From Xanthobacteraceae bacterium 501b (GTDB lineage Bacteria; Pseudomonadota; Alphaproteobacteria; Rhizobiales; Xanthobacteraceae), in assembly GCA_000378025.1 (NCBI GenBank), contig KB899087.1:3658001-3722000 (forward strand): 64,000 nucleotides of DNA. The letters are read 5' to 3'. Each line of letters begins with the position of its first letter. Within the stretch, counting starts at the first letter, position 1. Both the position numbers and the translations under genes were made by a program. The notes beneath the pieces are model-generated. The model did not search any database, was not told where the DNA came from, and saw only the letters and a program-made list of their open reading frames with translations. Positions 52,818 through 61,294 of the stretch are shown here, piece by piece.

Positions 52818-54329
52818 TCACCAGTTGACCGCGATATACTTGGCCTCGGTGAATTCCAGCAGGCCGTGATGGGCGCCCTCGCGCCCGAGCCCGCTCTGCT
52901 TGACGCCGCCGAACGGGGCGGCCGGATCGGAGACGAGGCCGCGATTGAGCGCCACCATGCCGTAGTCCAGCCGCTCGGCCAGCTGCAGGCCGCGCTTCAT
53001 GTTCTCGGTGTAGACATAGGCGGCGAGGCCATATTCGGTGTCGTTGGCCATCCGCACCGCGTCCTCGACATCGGTGAACTTCACCACCGCCGCCACCGGG
53101 CCGAAGATTTCCTCGCGCAGCAAATCGGCATCGAGCGACACATCGGCCAGCACCGAGGGCGGATAGAAGAAGCCCGCCCCCTCAGGCGTCTTGCCACCGA
53201 GCCGCACGCTGGCGCCCTTGGCCACCGCGTCGTTTACCAGCGTCTCGATCTTGTCGATGGCGGCGCGGTTGATCATCGCGCCGCACTGGCTGGCGGTGTC
53301 GGTGCCGGCGCCCATCTTCAGCGCGCCCATCTTCTCCACCAGCTTCTCAACGAAGGCGGGGTAGATGCCTTCCTGCACATAAAACCGGTTGGCGGCGGTG
53401 CAGGCCTCGCCGGCATTGCGCATCTTGGCGATCATCGCGCCGTCAATGGCGGCGTCGAGATCGGCGTCATCAAGCACCAGGAACGGCGCGTTGCCGCCAA
53501 GTTCCATCGAGCAGTTGATGACATTGTAGGAGGCCTCGCGCAGCAGGATGCGCCCGACCTCGGTGGAGCCGGTGAAGGAGAGCTTGCGGGTGCGCCGGTC
53601 GCGCAGGATGGCGCGGCACACGCCGGCGGGGTCGGAGGTGTTGATGATGTTGACCACGCCCGCCGGCACGCCGGCCTGGCGCAAAATCTCGCCCACCGCC
53701 AGCGCGGTCAGCGGCGTCTCTTCCGCCGGCTTGAGGATGCAGGTGCAGCCCGCCGCCAACGCCGGGGCGATCTTGCGGGTGGCCATCGCGGCGGGGAAGT
53801 TCCACGGCGTGATCAGCAGCGAGACGCCGATCGGCTGATACTGCACCATGATGCGGTTGCCGCCGGCCGGGGCGACGGAGATGTCGCCATTGATGCGCAC
53901 CGCCTCCTCCGCGTACCAGCGGAAGAACTCGGCGGCATAGAGCACCTCGCCGCGCGCGTCCGGCAGCGCCTTGCCGTTCTCCAGCGCGATCAGCTGGGCC
54001 AGCCAGTCGACATTATCGACAATGGCCTGGAAACAGCGCTGCAGGATCACGGCGCGGGCGCGCGGCGGGGTCGCGGCCCAGCCGGCGGCCGCCGCTTCGG
54101 CGGCATTCAGCGCCGCCATGCCGTCGGCGATGGTGGCATCCGCCACCGAGGTCAGCACCCCACCCGTCGCCGGGTCGAGAATGTCGATACGCTGGCCGCC
54201 CGAACCGGGCACCCAGGCCTCACCGACCAGGAGATCGGTCGGCACCGGGAAGGCCGCCGCCTCGAAGCCGGGAACGAGATAGGTGTTGCCGGCCGCCTGG
54301 ACCGTCGCGCCTGAAGTGGTGAGGGTCAT
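52818..54329 (-). CDS. gabD: succinate-semialdehyde dehydrogenase-type aldehyde dehydrogenase
   Basis: NAD(P)-dependent aldehyde dehydrogenase of 503 residues. Motifs are ITPWNFPAAMATRKIAPALAAGCT, LSFTGSTEVGR, the glutamate motif MELGGNAPF and the catalytic Cys in NAGEACTAANR. Length and motifs fit the GabD/SSADH branch. It lies 15 bases after an iron-type alcohol dehydrogenase and downstream of a tripartite tricarboxylate transporter. A route in which a hydroxy acid is imported, oxidised to a semialdehyde and then to a diacid (for example 4-hydroxybutyrate to succinate) would fit. The assignment to SSADH is by similarity only. Confidence 0.83.
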   Translation of the reverse strand: MTLTTSGATVQAAGNTYLVPGFEAAAFPVPTDLLVGEAWVPGSGGQRIDILDPATGGVLTSVADATIADGMAALNAAEAAAAGWAATPPRARAVILQRCFQAIVDNVDWLAQLIALENGKALPDARGEVLYAAEFFRWYAEEAVRINGDISVAPAGGNRIMVQYQPIGVSLLITPWNFPAAMATRKIAPALAAGCTCILKPAEETPLTALAVGEILRQAGVPAGVVNIINTSDPAGVCRAILRDRRTRKLSFTGSTEVGRILLREASYNVINCSMELGGNAPFLVLDDADLDAAIDGAMIAKMRNAGEACTAANRFYVQEGIYPAFVEKLVEKMGALKMGAGTDTASQCGAMINRAAIDKIETLVNDAVAKGASVRLGGKTPEGAGFFYPPSVLADVSLDADLLREEIFGPVAAVVKFTDVEDAVRMANDTEYGLAAYVYTENMKRGLQLAERLDYGMVALNRGLVSDPAAPFGGVKQSGLGREGAHHGLLEFTEAKYIAVNW

Positions 54330-54344
54330 CGCTTATATCCCGTG

Positions 54345-55568
54345 TCAGAGGTCGCGCAGAGCGGCGCGTTCGCCTGAGAAGGCGGCCTGGGTGATGTTCA
54401 GCATGGCGGCAAGGTCGAGCGGGCGCGGGTTGTTCTTCACCAGCCGCTCCGCCTTCAGCGCGCCGGCGGCCACGTCCTGCTGGTGGTCGGCACCAAGGCC
54501 GAGCGCCTCCAGGGAGCGCGGAATGCCGATTTCCGCGAACAGCTTGGCCACCTCGTCGATGAACAGCTGCGAGCGTGCCTCCACGCCCATGCTGGCGTGG
54601 CCGAGGCCGACCACCTCGGCCAGCTCGGCAAAGGCTTCCGGGTTAGCGGAGCGGTTGAACTGCATGACATAGGGCAGCAGCGTTCCCACCCCGTCGCCAT
54701 GCGAGGTGTGGGTGATGTTGCCCACCGGGTATTGCAGCGCATGCGCCGCCGCCGTGCCGGAGGTGCCGAAGGCGCAGCCGGCGGCGAGCGAGGCCAGCAT
54801 CAGCCCCTCGCGCGCCTCGACATCGCTGCCGTCGGTGCAGGCGCGGGCGAGATAGCGGAACACATTCACCACGGCCAGCTTGGCGAAATGGTCGGAAAGC
54901 AGGTTCTTGCCGATGAACACATGCTGCTCGGTCAGCAGCGGCTCGGCCGGGCGGGTCTTGCTGGTGAAGCCTTCCACCGCATGGGCGAGCGCATCGGCGC
55001 CGGAGCAGGCGGTCAGCCCCTTCGGGCAGGTCATGGTCAGCTCGGGGTCGCACACCGCCATGTGCGGAATGATGTAGGGGCTGGCAATGCCGATCTTGGT
55101 GCCACGCCCGCTGTCGAGGATGACGGCGACCGGCGTCACTTCCGAGCCGGTGCCCGCCGTGGTCGGCACGGCGATCAGCGGCAGCACCGGGCCGGGCACG
55201 GCGAACTCGCCATAATAGGCGCTGGCCTCGCCGCCATGGGTGAGCAGCACCGAGACCACCTTGGCCATGTCGATGCAGCTGCCGCCGCCAATGCCGATGA
55301 TGCTGTCCGGCTTGAAATCGCCGATGCCGGCGACGCAGTCCTGGATCGATTCGATCGGCAGGTCGGGGATGGTGCCGTCATAGACCCTCGCCTCGACCCC
55401 ATGGGCGGCGAGGTCCGCCAGCAGGTCGGCGAGCACCGGCAGCTGCGCCAGCCGCGCGTCGGTGCATACCAGCGTGCGGGCGCCGATGCGGGCGGCGGCG
55501 GCGCCGATGACGTGGCGTTGGCCGCTTCCGAAAAGGATGGTGTGGGGCAGGCGCAGGGCTCCGAACAT
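54345..55568 (-). CDS. iron-containing alcohol dehydrogenase
   Basis: Group III alcohol dehydrogenase of about 407 residues. Family motifs are IIGIGGGSCIDMAKVVS, AVPTTAGTGSEVTPVAVI, the metal-binding Asp/His region CSGADALAHAVEG, and HALQYPVGNITHTSHGDGV. ATG 55568 is chosen; GTG 55580 would add four residues. Related enzymes reduce or oxidise 4-hydroxybutyrate, lactaldehyde or maleylacetate. With the SSADH-like enzyme next to it, 4-hydroxybutyrate oxidation is a reasonable guess. Confidence 0.82.
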   Translation of the reverse strand: MFGALRLPHTILFGSGQRHVIGAAAARIGARTLVCTDARLAQLPVLADLLADLAAHGVEARVYDGTIPDLPIESIQDCVAGIGDFKPDSIIGIGGGSCIDMAKVVSVLLTHGGEASAYYGEFAVPGPVLPLIAVPTTAGTGSEVTPVAVILDSGRGTKIGIASPYIIPHMAVCDPELTMTCPKGLTACSGADALAHAVEGFTSKTRPAEPLLTEQHVFIGKNLLSDHFAKLAVVNVFRYLARACTDGSDVEAREGLMLASLAAGCAFGTSGTAAAHALQYPVGNITHTSHGDGVGTLLPYVMQFNRSANPEAFAELAEVVGLGHASMGVEARSQLFIDEVAKLFAEIGIPRSLEALGLGADHQQDVAAGALKAERLVKNNPRPLDLAAMLNITQAAFSGERAALRDL

Positions 55569-55645
55569 GGCGGCTCTCACTGGCTAATGGTTACTTATTA
55601 CCTCTTGAAACATACGCCGGACGGACCGCCGCATCTCTGCGAGGC

Positions 55646-57175
55646 CTAGGGTCGGGAGGTCTGGCCGGCGTCGGTGCTGTCCCCGCGCCGGAACAGCGCG
55701 CCGAACAGCGTCGTGAGCAGCGGCAGCGACAGCAGCAGGATACCGATCCCCATCATGGTGGCGACGAGCGAACCCTCGAAGAACACGCTGAGCGAGCCGC
55801 CGGAGGACAGCATGGACTGGCGGAAGGCGTCCTCCGCCTTGTCGCCCAGCACCACTGCCAGCACGAAGGGTGCGAGCGGGTAGTCGAGCTTCTTGAACAC
55901 ATAGCCGACGAGGCCGAAGGCCAGCGCCACCCAGATGTCGAACATGTGGTTGGAGACGGTATAGGCGCCGATCAGGCAGACGATGGCGATAAGCGGGCCG
56001 ACCACGGTGAAGGGCGCGCGCAGGATCCAGGCGAAGATCGGCACGGTGGCGAGCACCAGCACCACGGCGATGACATTGCCCAGATACATCGAGGCGATGA
56101 GGCCCCAGACGAAGTCCGGCCGGGTGGTGAACAGCATCGGCCCGGGCGAGAGGCCCCAGATCATCAGCCCGCCCATCATCACAGCCGCCGTCGCCGAGCC
56201 CGGCACGCCGAGCGCCAGCATCGGCAGCAGGGCGCAGGAGCCGGCGGAATGGTCGGCCGTCTCGGGGGCGACGATGCCCTCGGGCTCGCCCTTGCCGAAA
56301 TACTTGCCGCGACGGGAGAAGCGGCGGCCGAGCGCATAGCTCATGAAGGAGGCGGCGGTCGGCCCGCCGGGGGTGATGCCCATCCAGCAGCCGATCAGCG
56401 CGCTGCGCAGCAGCGTCACCCAGTAGCGCGGCAGCTCGGCCAGGGTGCGCACGATCACCCGCAGGCTGAGCTTGGCCTTCACCCCGTCGAACTTGTAGCC
56501 CTCGTCGATGGTGAGCAGCAATTCGCCGATGCCGAACAGGCCGATGACGACGATGAGGAAGGAAATGCCGTTGGTGAGCTGGGTGATGCCGAAGGTCAGC
56601 CGCCCCTCGCCCGAGATCGTGTCCATGCCCACCGTACCGACGGCGAGGCCCAGCATGATGCAGACCAGCGTCTTGAAGGGCGAGCCGCCCGCCATGCCGA
56701 TGAAGCTGGCAAAGGCCATGAAATAGACGGCGAAATATTCTGGCGACCCGAACTGCAGCGCGAAATTCGCCACCCAGCCGGACAGCAGCGTGATCACCAC
56801 GACGCCGACCATGGCGCCGAAGCCGGCGGAACCGAAGGCGAGAGTGAGCGCACGCACCGCCTCGCCCTGCTTGGCCATCGGGTGGCCGTCAAATGTGGTG
56901 GCGACGGAGGAAGGCTCGCCGGGAATGTTGAACAGGATGGACGTCGTCGAACCGCCGAACAGCGCGCCCCAATACATCGAGGTGAGCAGGATGATCGCCG
57001 CGATCGGGTCCATGGTGAAGGTCAGCGGCAGCAGCAGCGACACGCCGTTCGGCGCGCCGAGCCCCGGCAGCACGCCGACGACGAGGCCGAGCAGGACGCC
57101 GATCACCATGATCATCACGTGATGCACGGTGAGGGCGACGACGAACCCGTCCATCAATTGCCCGAAATTGCCCAT
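55646..57175 (-). CDS. tctA: tripartite tricarboxylate transporter, large permease TctA
   Basis: Large membrane component of a TTT carboxylate importer, 509 residues, 10-12 hydrophobic segments. Signatures are GVLPGLGAPNGVSLLLPLTF, GALFGGSTTSILFNIPGEPSSVATTFDG and GCWMGITPGGPTAASFMSYALG, ALGVPGSATAAVMMGGL. It follows TctB with a 28-base gap and precedes the alcohol dehydrogenase in the same direction. Substrate class is carboxylic acids; the dehydrogenases downstream suggest a hydroxy acid. Confidence 0.9.
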   Translation of the reverse strand: MGNFGQLMDGFVVALTVHHVMIMVIGVLLGLVVGVLPGLGAPNGVSLLLPLTFTMDPIAAIILLTSMYWGALFGGSTTSILFNIPGEPSSVATTFDGHPMAKQGEAVRALTLAFGSAGFGAMVGVVVITLLSGWVANFALQFGSPEYFAVYFMAFASFIGMAGGSPFKTLVCIMLGLAVGTVGMDTISGEGRLTFGITQLTNGISFLIVVIGLFGIGELLLTIDEGYKFDGVKAKLSLRVIVRTLAELPRYWVTLLRSALIGCWMGITPGGPTAASFMSYALGRRFSRRGKYFGKGEPEGIVAPETADHSAGSCALLPMLALGVPGSATAAVMMGGLMIWGLSPGPMLFTTRPDFVWGLIASMYLGNVIAVVLVLATVPIFAWILRAPFTVVGPLIAIVCLIGAYTVSNHMFDIWVALAFGLVGYVFKKLDYPLAPFVLAVVLGDKAEDAFRQSMLSSGGSLSVFFEGSLVATMMGIGILLLSLPLLTTLFGALFRRGDSTDAGQTSRP

Positions 57176-57203
57176 GGCGCTTCCTCAGTCCGTTCTTGTT
57201 TTT

Positions 57204-57734
57204 TCAGTAGATGCCGAAATATTCGAGGATCGGTCCCTTCAGCAGCGGGACCATGAACAGCTTCTCGAACACGACGAAATTGACCGCGATCACCAGCAGC
57301 GCGGCGGCAAGGCTGGTCAGCGTGCGGAACCCGGCGGAAACACGCATCGTGTAGAAGATGTACAGCCCCATGCCGATATAGAGGCCGAGCCAGGCCGAGA
57401 GCGCCGTCATCGCCACGATCGGCAGCACGAAGGCCACCAGCAGCCGCAGCCGCGTGCCGTCGATGAACGGCTCCTCCGGCACGGCGCCTGCGCCGGCGCC
57501 GGCAGAATGCCCGCCGGCGGGGTGCGCGCCGGCATGTTTCCAGAAGGTCTGCACCAGGGTGGCGAGGCTGCCGATCAGGATCAGGCAGCCAATGCCGAAG
57601 GGGAAATAGCCGGGCTCGGGCCCGCCCGGCCCCCAGCCAATGCCGTTCTCCGTCGAGCCGTAGCAGATCAGTGCGCCGACACTGCCGGTCAGCACTGCCG
57701 TCGCCACTTCCATGGTCTTGCGGGAAATTTCCAT
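57204..57734 (-). CDS. tctB: tripartite tricarboxylate transporter, small subunit TctB
   Basis: Small membrane component, 176 residues with four hydrophobic segments (for example VLTGSVGALICYGS, YFPFGIGCLILIGSLATLVQTF). The segment GWGPGGPEPGYFPFGIG is the family hallmark. A Pro/Gly/Ala-rich linker (HPAGGHSAGAGAGAVPEEP) lies mid-chain. It is separated from tctC by a 192-base gap that contains three tandem hairpin repeats. Confidence 0.88.
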   Translation of the reverse strand: MEISRKTMEVATAVLTGSVGALICYGSTENGIGWGPGGPEPGYFPFGIGCLILIGSLATLVQTFWKHAGAHPAGGHSAGAGAGAVPEEPFIDGTRLRLLVAFVLPIVAMTALSAWLGLYIGMGLYIFYTMRVSAGFRTLTSLAAALLVIAVNFVVFEKLFMVPLLKGPILEYFGIY

Positions 57735-57835
57735 CGCCTACACTCCGCGGGAGCCCGGGGCATCGGCACACGCCGACGCCCCGTCTCGCCCCACCCGGCA
57801 CCGGCCGCAACCGGCGCCTGTCTGGTCCGTCACTC

Positions 57836-57931
57836 GCGCCGGGCATACCCGGCGCATGGCGTCACTGGCGCCGGGCATACCCGGCGCATGGCGTCACTGG
57901 CGCCGGCCCAGGCCGGCGCGTGGCGTCACTG
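57836..57931. repeat. three tandem 32-base palindromic repeats between tctC and tctB
   Basis: Period 32: units begin at 57836, 57868 and 57900. Each contains GCGCCGGG-CATA-CCCGGCGC (third copy diverged to GCGCCGGCC-CA-GGCCGGCGC) followed by GTGGCGTCACT-type spacer ATGGCGTCACTG. The third unit includes the stop codon of tctC. On the tctC mRNA they form three successive stable hairpins. Confidence 0.85.
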
Positions 57932-58963
57932 GCTGGCGGGCAGCAGCCAGTTATTGTCGGCGTAGATCTTCTCGTAGTTCTTGGTCTGCTCGGCGAGGAA
58001 GGTCTTCAGCTCGTCGCCGGCCATGAACTTGGTGATCTGGACGTTGCGGGTCGTGTAGTCCTTGAATTCCGGCGTATCCATCGCCTTCTTCATCAGGTCG
58101 GTGTAGTAGGCCACCGCTTCGGGCGGCACGTCGGCGGCCATCCATACGGTGCGCGGCTGCACGAAGTCCTTCACGTCGATTCCCGCCTCGACGCAGGTCG
58201 GGATGTCGGCCCAGCTCATGCCGTCGGCGACCACGGTCTTGTCGGTGAGGCGGGCGGAGGTGAAGACGCAGAGCGGCTTCTGGTTGCCGGCCTTCCACTG
58301 CTCCAGGCTCTCGCTCGGATTATTGGTGTTGGCCTCGATATGGCCGCCTGCGACCTGGATCGCGGCTTCGCTGCCGGACTTGTAGGGGATATAGGCGAGG
58401 TCGATGCCGGCGGCGCGCTCGACCAGCGTCACCACGGTCTCGTCGGCGTCCTTGGCCTTGGCGCCGGCAACGCGGACCTTGCCGGGGTTTTCCTTCGCCT
58501 TGGCGACGAATTCCTGCGCGGTGTTGATGCCCGAGGCCTTGGGGTTCGACCACAGGATGAACACGTCGAACACCATGGACGCGACAGGCGTCAGGTCCTT
58601 CATGGAGTAGTTCACCTTGGTGCCGAGCGGCAGCACATAGGCGTCCTGGGTGCCGAAATAGACCTTGTAGGGGCTGCCGACATTATCCTCGGCGTAGTTG
58701 AACGCCTCCGAGCCCGAGCCGCCCGGCTTGTTGACGACGATGAGCGGGGTTTCGACCAGCTTGTTCTTGGTCAGCGCCGCCTGCACCACGCGGGTGAAGA
58801 TGTCGGAGCCGCCGCCCGGGCCGGCGGAAACCACCAGCTCGACGGGACGGTTCGGCTTCCATTCCGCCAGCGCCGCCGTGGCGCCGGTGAGGCCGACGGC
58901 GAGCGCCGACGCGGTGAGAACGCTCGCGGTGAGAACACCCTTGCGGAGCGAAGTGATCTGCAT
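57926..58963 (-). CDS. tctC: tripartite tricarboxylate transporter substrate-binding protein TctC
   Basis: Periplasmic binding protein of the TctC/Bug family, 345 residues. A Sec signal (VLTASVLTASALAVGLTG then ATAALAEW) precedes KPNRPVELVVSAGPGGGSDIFTRVVQ, VVNKPGGSG and NPSESLEQWKAGNQKPL. A strong site (GGGAGGAAAC) precedes ATG 58963. It heads the operon tctC-tctB-tctA-ADH-ALDH. A TCATA-N7-TATGA operator lies at 59235 upstream, and a second motif (GCTGGTATGA) at 59534 suggests input from the other GntR. Confidence 0.9.
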   Translation of the reverse strand: MQITSLRKGVLTASVLTASALAVGLTGATAALAEWKPNRPVELVVSAGPGGGSDIFTRVVQAALTKNKLVETPLIVVNKPGGSGSEAFNYAEDNVGSPYKVYFGTQDAYVLPLGTKVNYSMKDLTPVASMVFDVFILWSNPKASGINTAQEFVAKAKENPGKVRVAGAKAKDADETVVTLVERAAGIDLAYIPYKSGSEAAIQVAGGHIEANTNNPSESLEQWKAGNQKPLCVFTSARLTDKTVVADGMSWADIPTCVEAGIDVKDFVQPRTVWMAADVPPEAVAYYTDLMKKAMDTPEFKDYTTRNVQITKFMAGDELKTFLAEQTKNYEKIYADNNWLLPASQ

Positions 58964-59234
58964 GTCGTTTCCTCCCAGTTGCCTGCGGCAGCGCGGCCTC
59001 TCGCCGCCCGCCTCCGGGCAATCATTGCGATGTGACGGGCGCGCCTGTGCCGGCGGCCTTCTTGTTGCTGTTGCCTCGCAGCCGGCGGCGGAGAGGGCCG
59101 CGCCGCGTCGAGGGAAGGATCGGCCGTCCGCACGCGAAGGCGCATGGAACGGGAAGGCGAGCGTTGAGCCAGCCTTGGGCGCGCCGCCGGACGAAGGCCC
59201 GGTCGCGGGGTGGCAAACCCGCCAGCGCACCAAA

Positions 59235-59251
59235 TCATATATCATCTATGA
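59235..59251. promoter_or_regulatory. operator TCATATATCATCTATGA upstream of tctC
   Basis: TCATA-N7-TATGA, the same layout as at 51819 in the CoA-transferase promoter. About 270 bases before the tctC start in a low-GC island. Confidence 0.55.
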
Positions 59252-59533
59252 TATTGTAAGAAGCAAAGATCAAGCATCTTTTGTCTGGCGCCGCAGCTAA
59301 ACGTTCATCTCCTGCGCGGAAGGGCGCCCCTCTGCGGGCACGGCCGGGCGAAGGCACGTCCCGGCGCGCGTCCGGCGCGCCCAGCCCGTGTGCCGGCCCT
59401 TCGCCGCCGCACGCACTCTCGTCGCCGGGGGCGATGTCGCACGCCCACGGCCAGCGCGACGCAGCCGCCGCGACGGTGCGAGCCCCGCCGCGCGCGCGGC
59501 AGGCCTCGCCATCCGGAAGCGATGCTAAGCGTA

Positions 59534-59550
59534 GCTGGTATGATAGGTCA
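59534..59550. promoter_or_regulatory. GntR box GCTGGTATGATAGGTCA
   Basis: Nearly identical to GCTGGTATGAAAGGATCA at 60366-60383, just before the GntR start at 60352 (one substitution and a one-base gap). Likely second target of that regulator, toward tctC. Confidence 0.45.
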
Positions 59551-59635
59551 ATAGGTGGCTAGGGCACCCCGATCAGATTGCCCATCTGATCGGTAAATCG
59601 CCCTCTCATTTTCGGAGAGAGCACGCGCCGCCGGT

Positions 59636-60352
59636 TCACCCGGCCGGGCGGTCGCGGTCCCAATACAGCGCCGCCACCGATTCCAGATGGGCGCGCATTG
59701 CCGTTTCCGCCGCGTCGGGGTCATGCGCGGCGATGGCGTCGTAAATGCGCTCATGGAAGGCGAGCGCCATTTCCTTTGCCTGCGCGACCTTCAGCGTCAC
59801 GCTGCGCTGCTCGGACAGCCATTGCACCACCGCGCGGTGGACGCCGTCGAACAGCGGGTTTTGCGAAACCAGCACGATCTCATAGTGAAAGGCGATGTCG
59901 GAGGCCTCGAACGCCGCCATGTCGCCAAGGTCGCGCCGGTTGCGGGCGAGCGCGTCGCCGATGCGGGCAATGTCGGCCGGGCTGGCCTCGCGCGCGGCAT
60001 GGCGGGTCAGCGCCATTTCCAGATGCAGGCGCGCGTTCTGGAAATGCCGCATGCCGGCGGGGTGGGCGAGATAGGAGCGCACCGAGGCCGACAATTCCTG
60101 GATGAAGTGCTTCGGGTCCGGCCGCACCACCCGCGCCCGCTCGCCATTGGCGATCGACACCAGCCCGGCTTTCTGCAGCGACATCAGCGCCTCGCGGATC
60201 GCCGGCCGCCCGACCTTGAACTGCTCCATCAGCTCGCGCTCGGAGGGCAGCACGTCGCCCTCGCCCAGTGTGCCGTCGAGCATCAGTTGCTGCAGGCGTT
60301 CAGCCACATCCTCATAGATGCGACGGCGGCGGATCGGTTCGATATCGAGCAC
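59636..60352 (-). CDS. GntR-family regulator (FadR/NanR-like, FCD)
   Basis: Regulator of 238 residues. The winged helix is IYEDVAERLQQLMLDGTLGEGDVLPSERELMEQFKVGRPAIREALMSLQKAGL; the FCD domain follows (about 80-225; HYEIVLVSQNPLFDGVH, RAHLESVAALY). The start is GTG 60352 with AGGGGAG upstream. NanR-like members control acid-sugar and carboxylate catabolism. It lies between the tctC regulatory region and the efflux operon, transcribed leftward. A near-repeat of its promoter box at 59534 suggests it also acts on tctC. Confidence 0.82.
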   Translation of the reverse strand: MLDIEPIRRRRIYEDVAERLQQLMLDGTLGEGDVLPSERELMEQFKVGRPAIREALMSLQKAGLVSIANGERARVVRPDPKHFIQELSASVRSYLAHPAGMRHFQNARLHLEMALTRHAAREASPADIARIGDALARNRRDLGDMAAFEASDIAFHYEIVLVSQNPLFDGVHRAVVQWLSEQRSVTLKVAQAKEMALAFHERIYDAIAAHDPDAAETAMRAHLESVAALYWDRDRPAG

Positions 60353-60365
60353 GGCGACTCCCCTG

Positions 60366-60383
60366 GCTGGTATGAAAGGATCA
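60366..60383. promoter_or_regulatory. GntR autoregulatory box GCTGGTATGAAAGGATCA
   Basis: Directly before the start of the GntR gene (60352, minus). Matches the box at 59534. Confidence 0.45.
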
Positions 60384-60427
60384 CCGGCCCGGCCGAACTG
60401 TCAACCGCAAGATGCCCTGCTACGATC

Positions 60428-61294
60428 TTACCGTATCTTTGGCTGCACCACGACCGTGGCGGAGAGGCCCGACACCAGCCGCACGCCGGGCGGCAGCGGG
60501 CCGAGCTTGATCCGCACCGGAATGCGCTGGGCCAGTCGGATCCAGTCGAAATTGGGGTTCACCTGCGCCAGCAGCCCCTCGCCGGGAATGGCGATGGCGC
60601 GGCTCAGCCCCTCGACCACGCCGTCGATCACCACCCCGCCGGCCATCAGCTCCACCCGGGCCGGGTCGCCGTCGCGGATGGCGGGCAGCTTGGTCTCCAT
60701 GAAATAGGCGTAGACATAGAAGGAATGGCTGTCGACCAGCGCCAGCATGCCCTCGCCGACGCGGGCATAGTCGCCGGCATCGACATTGAAATTGGTGATG
60801 TAGCCATCGGTCGGCGCGCGCACGCGGGAGCGGTCGAGATTGATCTGCGCCGTGGCCAGCGCCGCCTGCGCGGCGTCGAGTTCCGCCTGCGCCTCGGCGG
60901 CGGTGGAAGCGGTGAGTTCGACCGTCTGCGCCGCGATCGCGTCGGCATCGGCGCGCTCCAGATTGGCATCGCGCCGGGCGGTGTCGCGGGCATAGTCCAG
61001 CGCCTGCTGCTTCAGCGCGACATCCGCCTGCGCCTGCTGCAAGGCGGCGGTGAAGCGCTTCTGGTCGATGACGAACAGCACGTCGCCCTTCTGCACCAGC
61101 TGGTTGTCGCGCACATTCACCGTGTCGACGAGGCCGGAGACATCGGGCGCGATCTCCACCACCTGCGCCAGCACCCGCGCGTCGCGGGTCCAGGGCGAGA
61201 CGGTGTAGTAGAGCCACAGCCGCCAGCCGACAAAGACCGCCGCCAATGTGGCGAGCAGCGTGACGCCCACGCGCAGCACGGAGCCGATGTTCAT
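60428..61294 (-). CDS. HlyD-family periplasmic adaptor (AaeA/EmrA-like)
   Basis: Membrane-fusion protein of 288 residues, anchored by one N-terminal helix (VGVTLLATLAAVFVGWRLW). The barrel/lipoyl halves have TRDARVLAQVVEIAPDVSGLVDTVNVRDNQLVQKGDVLFVID and RAPTDGYITNFNVDAGDYA, separated by a helical hairpin (about 85-150). Its start overlaps the end of the DUF1656 gene by four bases (ATGA). With the FUSC protein it should form an aromatic-acid or drug efflux pump across both membranes. Confidence 0.86.
   Translation of the reverse strand: MNIGSVLRVGVTLLATLAAVFVGWRLWLYYTVSPWTRDARVLAQVVEIAPDVSGLVDTVNVRDNQLVQKGDVLFVIDQKRFTAALQQAQADVALKQQALDYARDTARRDANLERADADAIAAQTVELTASTAAEAQAELDAAQAALATAQINLDRSRVRAPTDGYITNFNVDAGDYARVGEGMLALVDSHSFYVYAYFMETKLPAIRDGDPARVELMAGGVVIDGVVEGLSRAIAIPGEGLLAQVNPNFDWIRLAQRIPVRIKLGPLPPGVRLVSGLSATVVVQPKIR

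Larger units (their letters stand above)
58964..59635. promoter_or_regulatory. 672-base regulatory region upstream of tctC
   Basis: No gene is supported; open frames here are Arg/Pro-rich noise. Contents: a 17-base operator TCATATATCATCTATGA (59235-59251) with flanking AT-rich DNA, a box GCTGGTATGATAGGTCA (59534-59550), and a perfect 10-bp inverted repeat CCGATCAGAT (59569-59578)/ATCTGATCGG (59584-59593). The last may cap the mRNA of the GntR gene at 59636. Confidence 0.6.

Noticed and set aside
52866-54314. Long plus-strand frame opposite the aldehyde dehydrogenase
   Set aside because: Gly/Arg/His-rich, no motif; shadow of the dehydrogenase gene.
57836-57931. Three regular 32-base repeats as a CRISPR array
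   Set aside because: The units are contiguous with no unique spacers, are self-complementary and overlap a stop codon; no cas gene is in the window.
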